Part shown: positions 22,700 through 34,290 of the stretch, piece by piece
How positions within the stretch are numbered: position 1 is the stretch's first letter
How the letters are laid out: every line of letters starts with the position of its first letter
Assembly (NCBI GenBank): GCA_033239005.1
Contig: BSQZ01000050.1
Coordinates: 4,002,501-4,066,500, forward strand
DNA: 64,000 nt
Source of the DNA: Lamellibrachia satsuma
Lineage: Eukaryota > Annelida > Polychaeta > Sabellida > Siboglinidae
Reading direction: 5' to 3'
Made by a program: the position numbers and the translations under genes
Notes under the pieces: model-generated
The model's database searches: none
Told to the model about the DNA's origin: nothing
Seen by the model: the letters and a program-made list of their open reading frames with translations, nothing else

Positions 22700-23925
22700 T
22701 GTCTTCCTAGATGTCATTCAATCCCTATGTCCTCCTAGACATCATTCAATCCCTATGTCCTCCTAGACATCATTCAATCCCTATGTCCTCCTAGACATCA
22801 TTCAATCCCTATGTCCTCCTAGACATCATTCAATCCCTATGTCCTCCTATACGTCATTCAATCCCTATGTCCTCCTAGACATCATTCAATCCCTATGTCC
22901 TCCTAGACATCATTCAATCCCTATGTCCTCCTAGACATCATTCAATTCCTATGTCCTCCTAGACATCATTCAATCCCTATGTCCTCCTAGACATCATTCA
23001 ATTCATATGTCCACCTATACGTCATTCAATCCCTATGTCCTCATATACGTCATTCAATCCCTATGTCCTCCTAGACGTCATTCAATCCCTATGTCCTCCT
23101 AGACATCATTCAATCCCTTTGTCCTCCTAGACATCATTCAATCCCTATGTCCTCCTAGACATCATTCAATCCCTATGTCCTCCTAGACATCATTCAATCC
23201 CTATGTCCTCCTAGACATCATTCAATCCCTATGTCCTCCTAGACATCATTCAATTCCTATGTCCTCCTAGACATCATTCAATCCCTATGTCCTCCTAGAC
23301 ATCATTCAATTCCTATGCCCTCCTCAACATCATTCAATCCCTATGTCCTCCTAGACATCATAACATCCCTATGTCCTCCTAGACATCATTCAATTCCTAT
23401 GTCCTCCTAGACATCATTCAATCCCTATGTCCTTCTATACGTCATTCAATCCCTATGTCCTCCTAGACATCATTCAATCCCTATGTCCTCCTAGACATCA
23501 TTCAATCCCTATGTCCTCCTAGACATCATTCAATCCCTATGTCCTCCTAGACATCATTCAATTCCTATGCCCTCCTCAACATCATTCAATCCCCATGTCC
23601 TCCTAGACATCATAAAATCCCTATGTCCTCCTAGACATCATTCAATTCCTATGTCCTCCTAGACATCATTCAATCCCTATGTCCTCCTATACGTCATTTA
23701 ATCCCTATGTCCTCCTAGACATCATTCAATTCCTATGCCCTCCTCAACATCATTCAATCCCTATGTCCTCCTAGACATCATAAAATCCCTATGTCCTCCT
23801 AGACATCATTCAATTCCTATGTCCTCCTAGACATCATTCAATCCCTATGTCCTCCTAGACATCATTCAATCTCTATGTCCTCCTAGACATCATTCAATCC
23901 CTATGTCCTCCTAGACATCCCTATG
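22700..23925. repeat. 28-bp minisatellite, about 44 copies
   Basis: Unit ATCATTCAATCCCTATGTCC plus TCCTAGAC. A rare variant block (TCCTATGCCCTCCTCAACAT followed by a CATAAAATCC unit) recurs at 23,311, 23,563 and 23,731, i.e. at spacings of 252 and 168 bp, exact multiples of 28, showing that multi-unit blocks were duplicated. Confidence 0.97.
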
Positions 23926-24057
23926 CTCTGCCGGAAGCATCATACCCATTAGAAATCGACGCTTCATCTGTAGTAAAACAACAGGTCAGAATCGTGTCGC
24001 ATTGATTTTTTTTTAGACTTTTTGCGAGCTAACGATGTGTGGTCATATTCACCGGAT

Positions 24058-24133
<76 letters not shown>
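24058..24133. repeat. (ATC)n microsatellite
   Basis: About 25 perfect ATC units. Confidence 0.98.
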
Positions 24134-24135
<2 letters not shown>

Positions 24136-24848
24136 CAAGACGTCGTTACGCTGGACAATTGCTGGGTTACTGGTATAAATATTACTTTTTTGCAAGTATT
24201 TGTAGACTATTAATTTAAGGACAATAATAATAATAACAAAAGTGCTTATATAACGCCCGAGTATTTCACATGCCACGAATTGCTAAGAGAATAATTATAT
24301 TAAAAATAGTCTACACAAGTGCTAAACATAAAAAAGAAATGCTAACAAAATTAACGTGTCAAAATATCCTGTAACACTACTTTAAATATAATTAGTGATA
24401 CAATTGAAAGTAAGAAAATGATCATGAAACTACTAACACAATTAAATATACTAAGAATTCTAAAAACTATTTAAATATATTCCTTCCAAGTAAGACTGTT
24501 ATTACAATTATACAAAAAAAAACAATTCTTAAGAAATATACTTTAAAGAAGTTCAGTAATACAAGTGAAACTACAAGAATGACCAACAAATAACAAATAT
24601 GTTAAGAAACTACTATAAACAAAGTTAACATAACATGCCCTCATCGGTGAGTTATGAAAAAGTTTGTTTTAAAAGGTGAGTTTTTAAAAGTGTTTTAAAC
24701 ACTTGTAGTGATTTCGCTGTCCTGAGAGAAGGCGTTAAATTGCTCCACGGAACGGCCGAGCAAACAGCGAAACGGCGATCACCGCGTGTGACAGTCAGAG
24801 AAGCCTGTACGAACAAAAGCTCTGCTAATGGGGCGGTAGCTAGTTAAC
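24134..24848. other. AT-rich stretch, possible LINE 3' region
   Basis: A-rich sequence followed at 24,660-24,840 by GCTCCACGGAACGGCCGAG and GAAACGGCGATCACCGCGTG. It lies just 3' (minus sense) of the RT tail at 24,849 and may be that element's 3' untranslated region; unproven. Confidence 0.35.
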
Positions 24849-25138
24849 TCAGCTAAGTAGCGCCAGACTATTTATAGCACAATAAGTAAAAAGAAGAACT
24901 GTAAGTCGGTAGCAAATGAACGGGCAGCCAGAGTAAACGCTGCAACACGGGTGTAATGTGTTCGTATTTCCTTGTACGGGAAATGAGGCGAGCAGCACAG
25001 TTCTGTACCTTTTGTAGACGCTGCAGCGCCATCTGTCGGATACCACAAAAAAAGTGCGTTTCCATAATCTAAACGTGATGTCAATAGTGTGTGAACATGT
25101 GTCTCGCTTGATTCTTCGGTCTAATTTGCGCACACAAG
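24849..25138 (-). pseudogene. LINE reverse transcriptase C-terminal fragment
   Basis: Split over three minus-strand frames the translation reads TSRLDYGNALF, then LQRLQKVQNCAARLISRTRK, then EHITPVLQRLLWLPVHLLP. This is the conserved connection segment of CR1/L2/Rex1-type LINEs (SRLDYCNALL..., LQ.VQNAAARLI, DHITPVL..LHWLPV). Two frameshifts within 290 bp and no upstream palm domain: a dead fragment. Confidence 0.85.
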
Positions 25139-25149
25139 ATGAAGGTTGA

Positions 25150-25290
25150 ATTCGATGACTGGCTACTGTAATGTATATGACCGGCTACTGTAATGTATAT
25201 GACCGGCTACTGTAATGTATATGACCGACTACTGTAATGTATATGACCGGCTACTGTAATGTATATGACCGGCTACTGTAATGTATACGT
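25150..25290. repeat. 22-bp minisatellite, about 6 copies
   Basis: Unit GACCGGCTACTGTAATGTAT plus AT, with ACTGG and ACCGA variants. Confidence 0.92.
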
Positions 25291-26085
25291 CGGCAGGCAG
25301 ACTATCACGTTGCTTCGCTGGGAAGAAGACGATCGCCTCAGATCGTTTTCTGTTACCTTTAAACTGATTTTTTTCAACCATGCAGCCACTTCCGCCATAC
25401 ACAATTCCACCTTCTTCAATGCCGCCACAATGGATTCATCTCGTTCAGCTGTGAGGTAGATTGAGTGTCGTCAGCATAACAATGATACTGCACACCGTGT
25501 CTAGCAAAATTAGATCCGATGTACATGCAATAAATGTAGGGCCAAACTCAGATCATTATGGGAGGACACACATCAAGATTGAATCAACCGATTCGGCACT
25601 TCCCAGTGCCATTTTATGACACGATACAATTTACGGGTTATGCTATGTGCACGCATAGTTTGAATTCATAGTTTTATTATCTGACGTATCGCAGCTGCCT
25701 TTTCCTATTTCTTTCAATGAAAACCTCGTAGTGAAGATGAACTTACTACAACTACATCCACCAGAGTCAAGTACCGGCGCTACAGATATCACACCGACTC
25801 CTGAAAACCTCCCCAGGAAAATGATTTCATATGTCCTAAAGCAGGTCAGTGCTTTGATGGAGGATAGAGAGGAGGGGCTCTATAGCAAAGTGTGTGAGCA
25901 TTGGAGCACAACATTGGCAATCAGGAAGACGGAGTAGCACAGATAGGGACAGGTGCTACTCACACAACGTTCTACCTACGCCAGTACATCATGATGACAT
26001 AATGCAGGAATGACTAACACAGCCCTTCCAAAAAACGAGAAGCGAAAAAGGGCTTCGCTGTCCATGAATAACTTGTGATGGAGGC
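25291..26085. other. No gene recognised
   Basis: The plus frame 25,731-25,937 (68 codons) may be the 5' part of the pseudogene that follows, but it has no recognisable motif. Confidence 0.35.
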
Positions 26086-26089
26086 GCAA

Positions 26090-26970
26090 AATATCTCTGT
26101 CAAGAAAATGGGAACATTTGTCACAGCAGGTGACTTGAAGAGAAGTCGGACAGGAAGCATTTTTGAAGTTGCAGCTTGACGGCTGATATATCATCAAACA
26201 AGCCTCAGCTCGCAGTAAAATACACAACGCAACGTGTGATTGCCAGTCGTCTACAGTTACACGTCAATGAGTTCATGAATAAGCCTGATAACTCTATATT
26301 CCTTTCATACAGACATTATGCGGTGAAGGGCAGTAAGAAGAACGAGAAACAAACATTTTGACTAACTACTTTCATGTTAAATTCGGTGAAGAAAATCCAG
26401 ATACAAGATATATCTCCTTCTTCTGTCGGGCAAGACCGAAACATGTTGCCCTAGTACGTTTCACAAGCAGTGACACCTGGCACCAGAAGGTCGCCTTGAA
26501 ACAAAGACCCACAAGAGCGTTCGGGATGTTCTGATATTATGTATAGGGTCTGGAAACATCCACGGTAAAATTTGACCAGTGAAAACGAGTGGACATTGTC
26601 CTGCCATATGCAAGTCCTACAAACAGATATAAGTTCCTAACGGTCCGACAAGGCGGAACAAGTCTTTGAAAGAGCAGATAGCTCTATTGTGTGAGCATCT
26701 GAGACGCATGACAACTCGATATTAACGGATCGGCAAGCTGAAGCATACATGAGTAGACTCAAAACTGCCTACTCCGACCGCCAATGAAAACACTCTACCC
26801 AAAGGTGTTGCACTGGAGGGGTGGATAATCGTGAGCTGAAACACAAGTTCTACATGGTTGCATCAGATGATTGCAAGAGGGTTGCTTGAAGGCCTACCAC
26901 CAGTTCGTACCAGCTTGGCGGGGTTGGGCAACTGTGACCTCTACACATCCGCCGGTGGACTGCAGAAGCT
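26090..26970 (+). pseudogene. Decayed mobile-element-like protein (unclassified)
   Basis: Several plus frames can be stitched conceptually: a segment with YTTQRVIASRLQLHVNEF and FMNKPDNSIFLSYRHYAVKG, a second with HVKFGEENPDTRYISFFCRA then RPKHVALVRFTSSDTW, and near 26,690 LCEHLRRMTTRY. This order resembles a protein type that I recall recurring in many invertebrate and fish genomes as uncharacterised, probably transposon-derived, multi-copy genes (block F...D.S....GKK; H.KF..E....ISY..FC..RP; then DTCLC and a HV.R...QY block). The expected Cys motif after TSSDT is lost. At least three frameshifts and several stops. The family name and its enzymatic role are not known to me. Confidence 0.5.
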
Positions 26971-27034
26971 TCAGTTCCGTCGGTATAAAACCTGTATGAT
27001 GTATACAGTTTTGTGACAACTCATAATTTGATTC

Positions 27035-27195
27035 CATTGTATGTATCGCACGGCTCTGTACGTGCGGGCATTGTGTGTGATCATATGTGTACTGCCTGCT
27101 CATCACACAGCACTGTACGTGCGGACATTGTTTGTCATCCACTGTGTAATATCTGCTCATCATCATCACATATCTGTGTGCGCGGGCTTCGTGTT
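27035..27195. repeat. Degenerate ~68-bp triplicate
   Basis: Three imperfect units around CTGTACGTGCGGGCATTGTG and TGCTCATCACACA; the third is strongly diverged. Confidence 0.7.
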
Positions 27196-27550
27196 TCTAT
27201 CTTCTTATTTCGAGAATCGATTATTTTATACAACATTTTCTCATTTGTTCTCATGCTGCAGGAAGTGCTATTCTCGGCGTACGGCCGTCTTGCAGCTGTC
27301 GGGCGCGGTGTTTATCATCCGCCGTGGACAGGCTTGTTGTATCGATGCCACTAGTACCGTCTTGCCATTATTAAGCCGAATAACATAATCGGTTTATTGT
27401 CATAAGCTTTCTTGCATTATGTCATACACCCCAATGCTGCACGATTTTTATTATATATAAATGGAATTAATTATCTTTAAGTGGTTGTTGCTTCAACAGC
27501 GTCGACTTGTCGTTCAGGAACTGGTAAATTGACATTTTCGAGATTCATAG
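27196..27550. other. No feature seen
   Basis: Intergenic sequence. Confidence 0.35.
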
Positions 27551-27554
27551 GTTG

Positions 27555-27842
27555 GTTTACACGAGCGATTCATGCCCCGATTTATCGGACGACACAGTTT
27601 CGCACAATAAGCGTAACTAAATTGTGTGTGTGTGTTTAAATGAGCGACATGTCTAGACATTGCGTAGATCTTGACTCACACCAATCCCTATTTGATGAAA
27701 GGCCACGACCGGCGCAACTGTTGTCCCTTAGCGTACTGGTCATTGCATCAACAATCGCGGCCAAGCTAATCGGTCACTGGTAGGTGTTTACAATACCGTG
27801 TCTTGCAGCGCGATAAATTGGACAACAACTGCTCGTGTAAAC
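27555..27842. mobile_element. MITE candidate with 12-bp perfect terminal repeats
   Basis: GTTTACACGAGC at 27,555-27,566 is perfectly inverted as GCTCGTGTAAAC at 27,831-27,842. The next blocks also pair imperfectly (CCGATTTATCGGACGAC against GATAAATTGGACAACAAC). Size 288 bp and no coding frame. Superfamily unknown; no clear target duplication. Confidence 0.6.
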
Positions 27843-28282
27843 TAGCATCTAGACTCATGCCCGCTGTTGGTGCGTACGACGATCGCAAGCACCCTTGTCT
27901 GATTGATCAAGTTCTTTTTTATTTATACGACTTGACATACCAATTGTTTGGTTTATTTTATTAATATCGAGACACCGCCTAGTTCGACGTAATTAATTGA
28001 AGGACATGTTGCCCTATTGATTCTCGCTGATTATCATGTGGACGATATCCACTAGGTGGAGCTTAAAGTTATTGATCAACCTGAAGTCATGGTTGCTTTC
28101 CCGTCAAGTGAAAATATGCCGCGGCACAACTAGCTCCGCCTAGTGGAGAATCATCTTAATGCACCATTTTATTTTCATTTCAAGTTGATGTAAAAAGTAT
28201 ATTTTTCGGTGCCACCTGGAGTTTCCATGGGGTTTATCGTTTTTGACTCTGACCATAGTTGCTAGTTGCTACTCCTCAGTAG
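27843..28282. other. No feature seen
   Basis: Intergenic. GATATCCACTAGGTGGAG near 28,045 and GCTCCGCCTAGTGGAG near 28,130 share an inverted CTAGGTGGAG/CTCCGCCTAG word. Confidence 0.35.
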
Positions 28283-28600
28283 AATCTAAGGAGGCCCCAC
28301 CTGTTGATGTCGGATCAACATGTGGGGAATCTATGGAGGCCCCACCTGTTGATGTCGGATCAACATGTTGGGAATCTATGGAGGTCCCACCTGTTGATCT
28401 CGGATCAACATGTGGGAAATCTATGGAGGCCCCACCTGTTGATGTCGGATCAACATGTGAGAATCTATGGAGGTCCCACCTGTTGATGTCGGATCAACAT
28501 GTGGGGAATCTATGGAGGCCCCACCTGTTGATGTCGGATCAACATATTGGGAATCTATGGAGGTCCCACCTGTTGATGTCGGGTCAACACGTTCTTGCCA
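28283..28600. repeat. 45/46-bp minisatellite, 7 copies, hairpin unit
   Basis: Each unit contains TGTTGATGTCGGATCAACA, a 7-bp stem with a 5-base loop, plus CTATGGAGGCCCCACC. Copies alternate between GGCCCC and GGTCCC. Confidence 0.93.
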
Positions 28601-29250
28601 ATATTCGTTGAACACCAAGACACCTACAGAGAGATTTGGAGCTCACTGAAGAAGCGCCTCGACAGAGCTGTTTACATGGAAGTTAAGTCTAGGCTAAGCC
28701 TTGTCACAGACGCTTGATCCATAAATAATCAATTAACCCTCGAAGCATGCGGCACGAGTGTTATTGGATTTGCGTGACACCCTGCGGAATACACGACACA
28801 TGTCACAATAACACTTTTGAAGCAGGAAAATAGATATTGTTCGTAACATATTCAGAAACATCAACGATGATACATACAACAGGAAAAGAAGTGCATCTAC
28901 TATTTTGGAAACTCGGGTTGCTCGTAAAACATTTAGAACGCATCTAGGTAAAATAATGATTATGCACGAACACATAGATGACAAACAGAAATTGAATACA
29001 ACATATGGAGGGTTTCACAGAAGCTGGTAAATACACCTGTTATGTAACGACGGAATCCCACCTAGGAAATTTGTGTCACAGTGTTTTTAGAAAACATATG
29101 TGCAGACTATAGCAAATGATGTATTAATGGGAAAAACATTTGAATACTCTTCCTAATTGTGTTACAGTAACATACCATTATGCGTTTTATATGGCTGCAT
29201 CGTATACAACTCATTGTCCGATCGTCCAACATAATTGTGTATTCGTGTTG
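28601..29250. other. No gene recognised
   Basis: Intergenic. The minus frame 28,984-28,733 is hydrophobic but matches nothing. Confidence 0.35.
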
Positions 29251-29251
29251 A

Positions 29252-29770
29252 AAAAACTGAAAGGCCTCAGCAGTAGACATGGTAAACTGAAAGGTCTCAG
29301 CAGTAAACATGGTAAACTGAAAGGTCTCAGCAGTAAACATGGTAAACTGAAAGGCCTCAGCAGTAAACATGGTAAACTGAAAGGTTTCAGCAGTAAACAT
29401 GGTAAACTGAAAGGCCTCAGCAGCAAACATGGTAAACTGAAAGGTCTCAGCAGTAAACATGGTAAACTGAAAGGCCTCAGCAGTAAACATGGTAAACTGA
29501 AAGGTCTCAGCAGTAAACATGGTAAACTGAAAGGCCTCAGCAGTAAACATGGTAAACTGAAAGGTCTCAGCAGTAAACATGGTAAACTGAAAGGCCTCAG
29601 CAGTAAACATGGTAAACTGAACGGTCTCAGCAGTAAACATGGTAAACTGAAAGGCCTCAGCAGTAAACATGGTAAACTGAAAGGTCTCAGCAGTAAACAT
29701 GGTAAACTGAAAGGCCTCAGCAGTAAACATGGTAAACTGAAAGATCTCAGCAGTAAACATGGTAAACTGA
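29252..29770. repeat. 30-bp minisatellite, 17 copies arranged as 60-bp dimers
   Basis: Unit GGTAAACTGAAAGGTCTCAG plus CAGTAAACAT. After the first copies, GGTCTC and GGCCTC units alternate almost strictly, so the real homogenised unit is a 60-bp dimer. Because 30 is divisible by three, frames of 197-229 codons stay open on both strands (KLKGLSSKHG repeated on plus, TAETFQFTMF on minus); I do not take them as genes. Confidence 0.95.
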
Positions 29771-31117
29771 TCTGTTCAGCAATGCTTGCAGTGTTTGTGG
29801 ACACTTTGCGAGAGAGGCAGTGTTCCTGAAGGTGGTCAGACAGGAGAGGTTGTCTTGCTGTCTGTACGTTAAACCATCATACACAGATGAGTCAACAACT
29901 CGTCTTATGAACTGGTCAATAAGATTCAATGAAAGTCACAGTTCATAGATCGTAGTCAGTGTTTCAGTTCTTACCAGCACAAAAAGATACTGCACGATGA
30001 AAGGTGTGTGTCAATCTTCTTATATGTTGATAAATTGATGTTGTGGCGTATTACTAAACCAATGTGTTGAGAATGTGAAGGTATACTTGTGTTAATTTGT
30101 TGTCTTCGTTTGGTGTTTGAAAGGAATATGACGGTTACAGAGCCTCACTGTGAAAGAACATATGCAACATGTGAATGTTTATTTACTAAATTGAATATAG
30201 TGCATGTCTATTCTAAATGACAACGCAGATAGTTAACCTTTCTAATAGTAATTCCCTTCAATGCTTAGTAGATAAAGGGGGTTGTTGTCGAAATCCATGG
30301 CTTGGCTCAGCTCAGTATTTATATAAGAGCATTCTTTGTTCGATATGTTGTAATTTTGAATCTTATCAAAGAAACTATACATTTGGATGTGATGCCGTGG
30401 CGCTGATCTAAATGGTCCGAACATGTACCCGTTCAGTTCCGAACAAAACGCTGTAACGCACTTACTGAATAAATCAATTCTTGTTTGAAACTACGTTGAA
30501 AGCATTTTTCTATTAGCCGCCGGAAAAAAAGAAGAATGCTAAGTGGGAAGAAAGAGGATGGAGGAATTTACTATGAAAAAGCACGTGCATAAACGAAACT
30601 GGTAAGCTAAATAATATTGCATTCTCCTTGAGATAGCACTGAATATATATCGGGGTCACTAAGAAAATACCGCACACAAAAATCGTCTTTTCACACAAAC
30701 GTTCTGCGTCAGAACAAAATAAAAATAAACACATAACGGTGTGTTTTATACTAACGAGAAGGTTTGACCATTAATATTTGTTTTTCGGTGGTCAGTAAAA
30801 AAATCCCCTACCTAACCACGCAAAAAATTGGCTTCGCTAATCAGTCTAGCGATGGTATTTGTACGACCGTAATGCGATGTCGTCCTTGCATGGAAAGATG
30901 CGCAATCCACGTCTAGAAATAAAATGCTGTTTTTGTATAAATCGATTCGTTTCCGTTTTATGGATTAGTGGGAAGAGTGAATCCATGTTTTGCATAAAAC
31001 ATAATTTCTGTGAAGTCTCATTGTCAAACTGTTTTGCTTGTGCCTTGAACCAAATGAAGCTGTTGAGGGGCAGCTACCTTTTTCTGGGAGTAGATAATCA
31101 CGGAAGAACGATTCCAA
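29771..31117. other. No gene recognised
   Basis: 1.3 kb of AT-rich sequence without motifs, arrays or RNA genes that I can identify. Confidence 0.4.
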
Positions 31118-31182
31118 TATGAGACCGTGGTAAGCTATGCATGAGACCGTTGTAAGTATGCATGAGAGCGTTGTAAGCTATG
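31118..31182. repeat. ~25-bp triplicate ATGAGACCGTTGTAAG
   Basis: Three imperfect units around GAGACCGTTGTAAGTATGCA. Confidence 0.8.
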
Positions 31183-31734
31183 GTTAACGCTAACAGGACA
31201 TCAGTCCGAATACATGTCCAGAAATGTAATAAGCAGAAACATCAACATGGGTCCTATAGTGTTTTTCAGCACATTTTGTGACAAGTCTGGACTATATTGC
31301 AAAAACGGTAAAAAAACTCCACAATTGATTCAGTCCATCGCGAATCAGGCGCGTCTGTGTTCAAATGTGAATCGCGTGAAAAGTTTAAGTATTTTTATGT
31401 TAAAATCATCGACGTAATTTACTTTGATCGTTAGACCGTGTAACTTGCGAAAGTGTGAATAGCCGTGTGACAAAGCACGTAGAGGCGGAACTATTGTTTC
31501 CATTTCCCCGCTTATTTTTTAAGGGACACAGTCGAGAATAATTTAATGTCGGATGATTATACACACACTAAGCAACGCACTTGCACGCGCGAGCTAAATG
31601 TCGTAGTAGATACTTCGAAGGTCTGACTGCACGAGATGCGTCTGGGATGAGAAGAGCGGAAATATCGAATTGAGGAGGAATCTTTAAAGAACGTTAGGTG
31701 CGAAACAACAACAAATGAAGAATTCTATGCAAAC
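31183..31734. other. No feature seen
   Basis: Intergenic sequence preceding the 37-bp array. Confidence 0.4.
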
Positions 31735-33398
31735 ACACTGTATGTATAAATATGTCATCATTTGGCATTATACACTGTATGTATAAGTATGTCATCATTT
31801 GGCATTATACACTGTATGTATAAGTATGTCATCATTTGGCATTATACACTGTATGTATAAGTATGTCATCATTGGGCATTATACAGTGTATGTATAAGTA
31901 TGTCATCATTTGGCATTATACACTGTATGTATAAGTATGTCATCATTTGGCATTATACACTGCATGTATAAGTATGTCATCATTGGGCATTATACAGTGT
32001 ATGTATAAGTATGTCATCATTGGGCATTATACAGTGTATGTATAAGTATGTCATCATTGGGCATTATACACTGTATGTATATGTATGTCATCATTTGGCA
32101 TTATACACTGTATGTATAAGTATGTCATCATTGGGCATTATACACTGTATGTATAAGTATGTCATCATTTGGCATTATACACTGTATGTATAAGTATGTC
32201 ATCATTGGGCATTATACAGTGTATGTATAAGTATGTCATCATTGGGCATTATACACTGTATGTATATGTATGTCATCATTTGGCATTATACACTGTATGT
32301 ATAAGTATGTCATCATTGGGCATTATACACTGTATGTATAAGTACGTCATCACTGGGCATTGTACACTGTATGTATAAGTACGTCATCACTGGGCATTAT
32401 ACACTGTATGTATAAGTATGTCATCGTTGGGCATTATACACTGTATGTATAAGTATGTCATCATTTGGCATTATACAGTGTATGTATAAGTATGTCATCA
32501 TTGGGCATTATACACTGTATGTAAAAGTACGTCATCATTGGGCATTGTACACTGTATGTATAAGTATGTCATCATTGGGCATTATACAATGTATGTATAT
32601 GTATGTCATCATTGGGCATTATACACTGTATGTATAAGTATGTCATCATTGGGCATTATACACCGTATGTATAAGTATATCATCATTGGGCATTATACAC
32701 TGTATGTATAAGCATGTCATCATTGGGCATTATACACTGTATGTATAAGTTTGTCATCATTGGGCATTATACACTGTATGTATAAGTTTGTCATCATCGG
32801 GCATTATACGCTGTATGTATAAGTATTTCATCATTGGGCATTATACACTGTATGTATAAGTATGTCATCATCGGGCATTATACGCTGTATGTATGAGTTT
32901 GTCATAATTGAGCTTTATAACTGTATGTATAAGTATGTCATCATTGGGCTTTATACGCTGTATGTATAAGTATGTCATCATTGGGCATTATACGCTGTAT
33001 GGATAAATATGTCATCATTGGGCTTTATACGCTGTATGTATAAGTATGTCATCATTGGACATTATACACTGTATGTATAAGTACGTCATCACTGGGCACT
33101 ATACGCTGTACGTATAAATATGTCATCATTGGGCATTATACACTGTATGTATAAGTGTGTCATCATCGGGCATTATATGCTGTATGTATAAGTTTGTCAT
33201 AATTGGGCTTTATAACTGTATGTATAAGTATGTCATCATTGGGCCTTATACGCTGTATGTATAAGTATGTCATCATTGGGCATTATACGCTGTATGTATA
33301 AATATGTCATCATTGGGCATTATGCACTGTATGTATAAGTATGTCATCATTGGGCATTACACGCTGTATGTATAAGTATGTCATCTTTGGGCATTAGC
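31735..33398. repeat. 37-bp minisatellite, about 45 copies
   Basis: Unit GTATGTCATCATTTGGCATT plus ATACACTGTATGTATAA. TTTGGCAT units dominate on the left and TTGGGCAT units on the right; a CGCTGTATG variant cluster (32,800-33,370) marks later local amplification. Confidence 0.97.
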
Positions 33399-33629
33399 GA
33401 CTACTACAGTGATTAATTTATTGAATACACAATGTAGTGCAACGAACACGGAATCATTATGTAATGTTTCACAGTTAGCTTCTGAACACATAATATTATG
33501 TTTACGAAAATGCTGTTTTGTATTTTAATTATATTTTCACAGCCCAGAGTAAACGCGCTCGTCGCATAGGTGTGCAAAGTGATGTAGAACACTCGAATAA
33601 GCCGTATGGTTTTCTTACATTGTGGATGC

Positions 33630-34290
33630 CAAAGTGAAAGGCCAAAGGGGGAGGCCAAAGTGGAGGCCAAAGGGGGAGGCCAAAGTGAAAGGGGAGGACA
33701 AAGGGGAGGTCAAAGGGGAGGTCAAAGGGGAGGCCAAAGGGGAGGCCAAAGGGGAGGCCAAAGGGGAGGCCAAAGGGGAGGACAAAGGGGAGGCCAAAGG
33801 GGAGTCCAAAGGGTAGGCCAAATGGGGAGGCCAAAGTGGAGGACAAAGGGGAGGCCAAATGGGGAGGACAAAGGGGAGGCCAAAAGGGAGGCCAAAGGGG
33901 AGGACAAAGGGGAGGCCAAAGGGGAGGCCAAATGGGGAGGACAAAGGGAAGGACAAAGGGGAGGCCAAAGGGGAGGACAAAGGGGAGGTCAAAGGGGAGG
34001 ACAAAGGGGAGGCCAAAGGGGAGCATAAAGGGGAGACCAAAAGGGGAGGCCAAAGTGGAGGCCAAAGGGGAGTCCAAAGGGTAGGCCAAATGGGGAGGCC
34101 AAAGTGGAGGACAAAGGGGAGGCCAAATGGGGAGGCCAAAGTGGAGGCCAAAGGAGGAGGCCAAATGGGGAGGTCAAAGGGAAGGACAAAAGGGGAGACC
34201 AAAGGGGAGGACAACAGGGAGGCCAAAGGGGAGGACAAATGGGGAGGCCACAGGGAAGAACAAAGGGGGGCCAAAAGGGGGCTAAGGGGT
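33630..34290. repeat. 12-bp purine-rich array, about 53 copies
   Basis: Unit GGGGAGGCCAAA with GGACAAA, GGTCAAA and ATGGGG variants; pyrimidines are nearly absent from the plus strand except for the CC or C per unit. Open frames of up to 219 codons on both strands are repeat artefacts. Confidence 0.97.

Noticed and set aside
22700..23925. CRISPR-like regularly spaced repeat
   Set aside because: Units are contiguous 28-bp tandem copies without unique spacers, in a eukaryotic context; a minisatellite.
29107..29829. 217- and 229-codon repetitive frames
   Set aside because: 30-bp minisatellite; kept as a low-interest lead only because the frame is unbroken. No signal peptide, splice or conserved domain.
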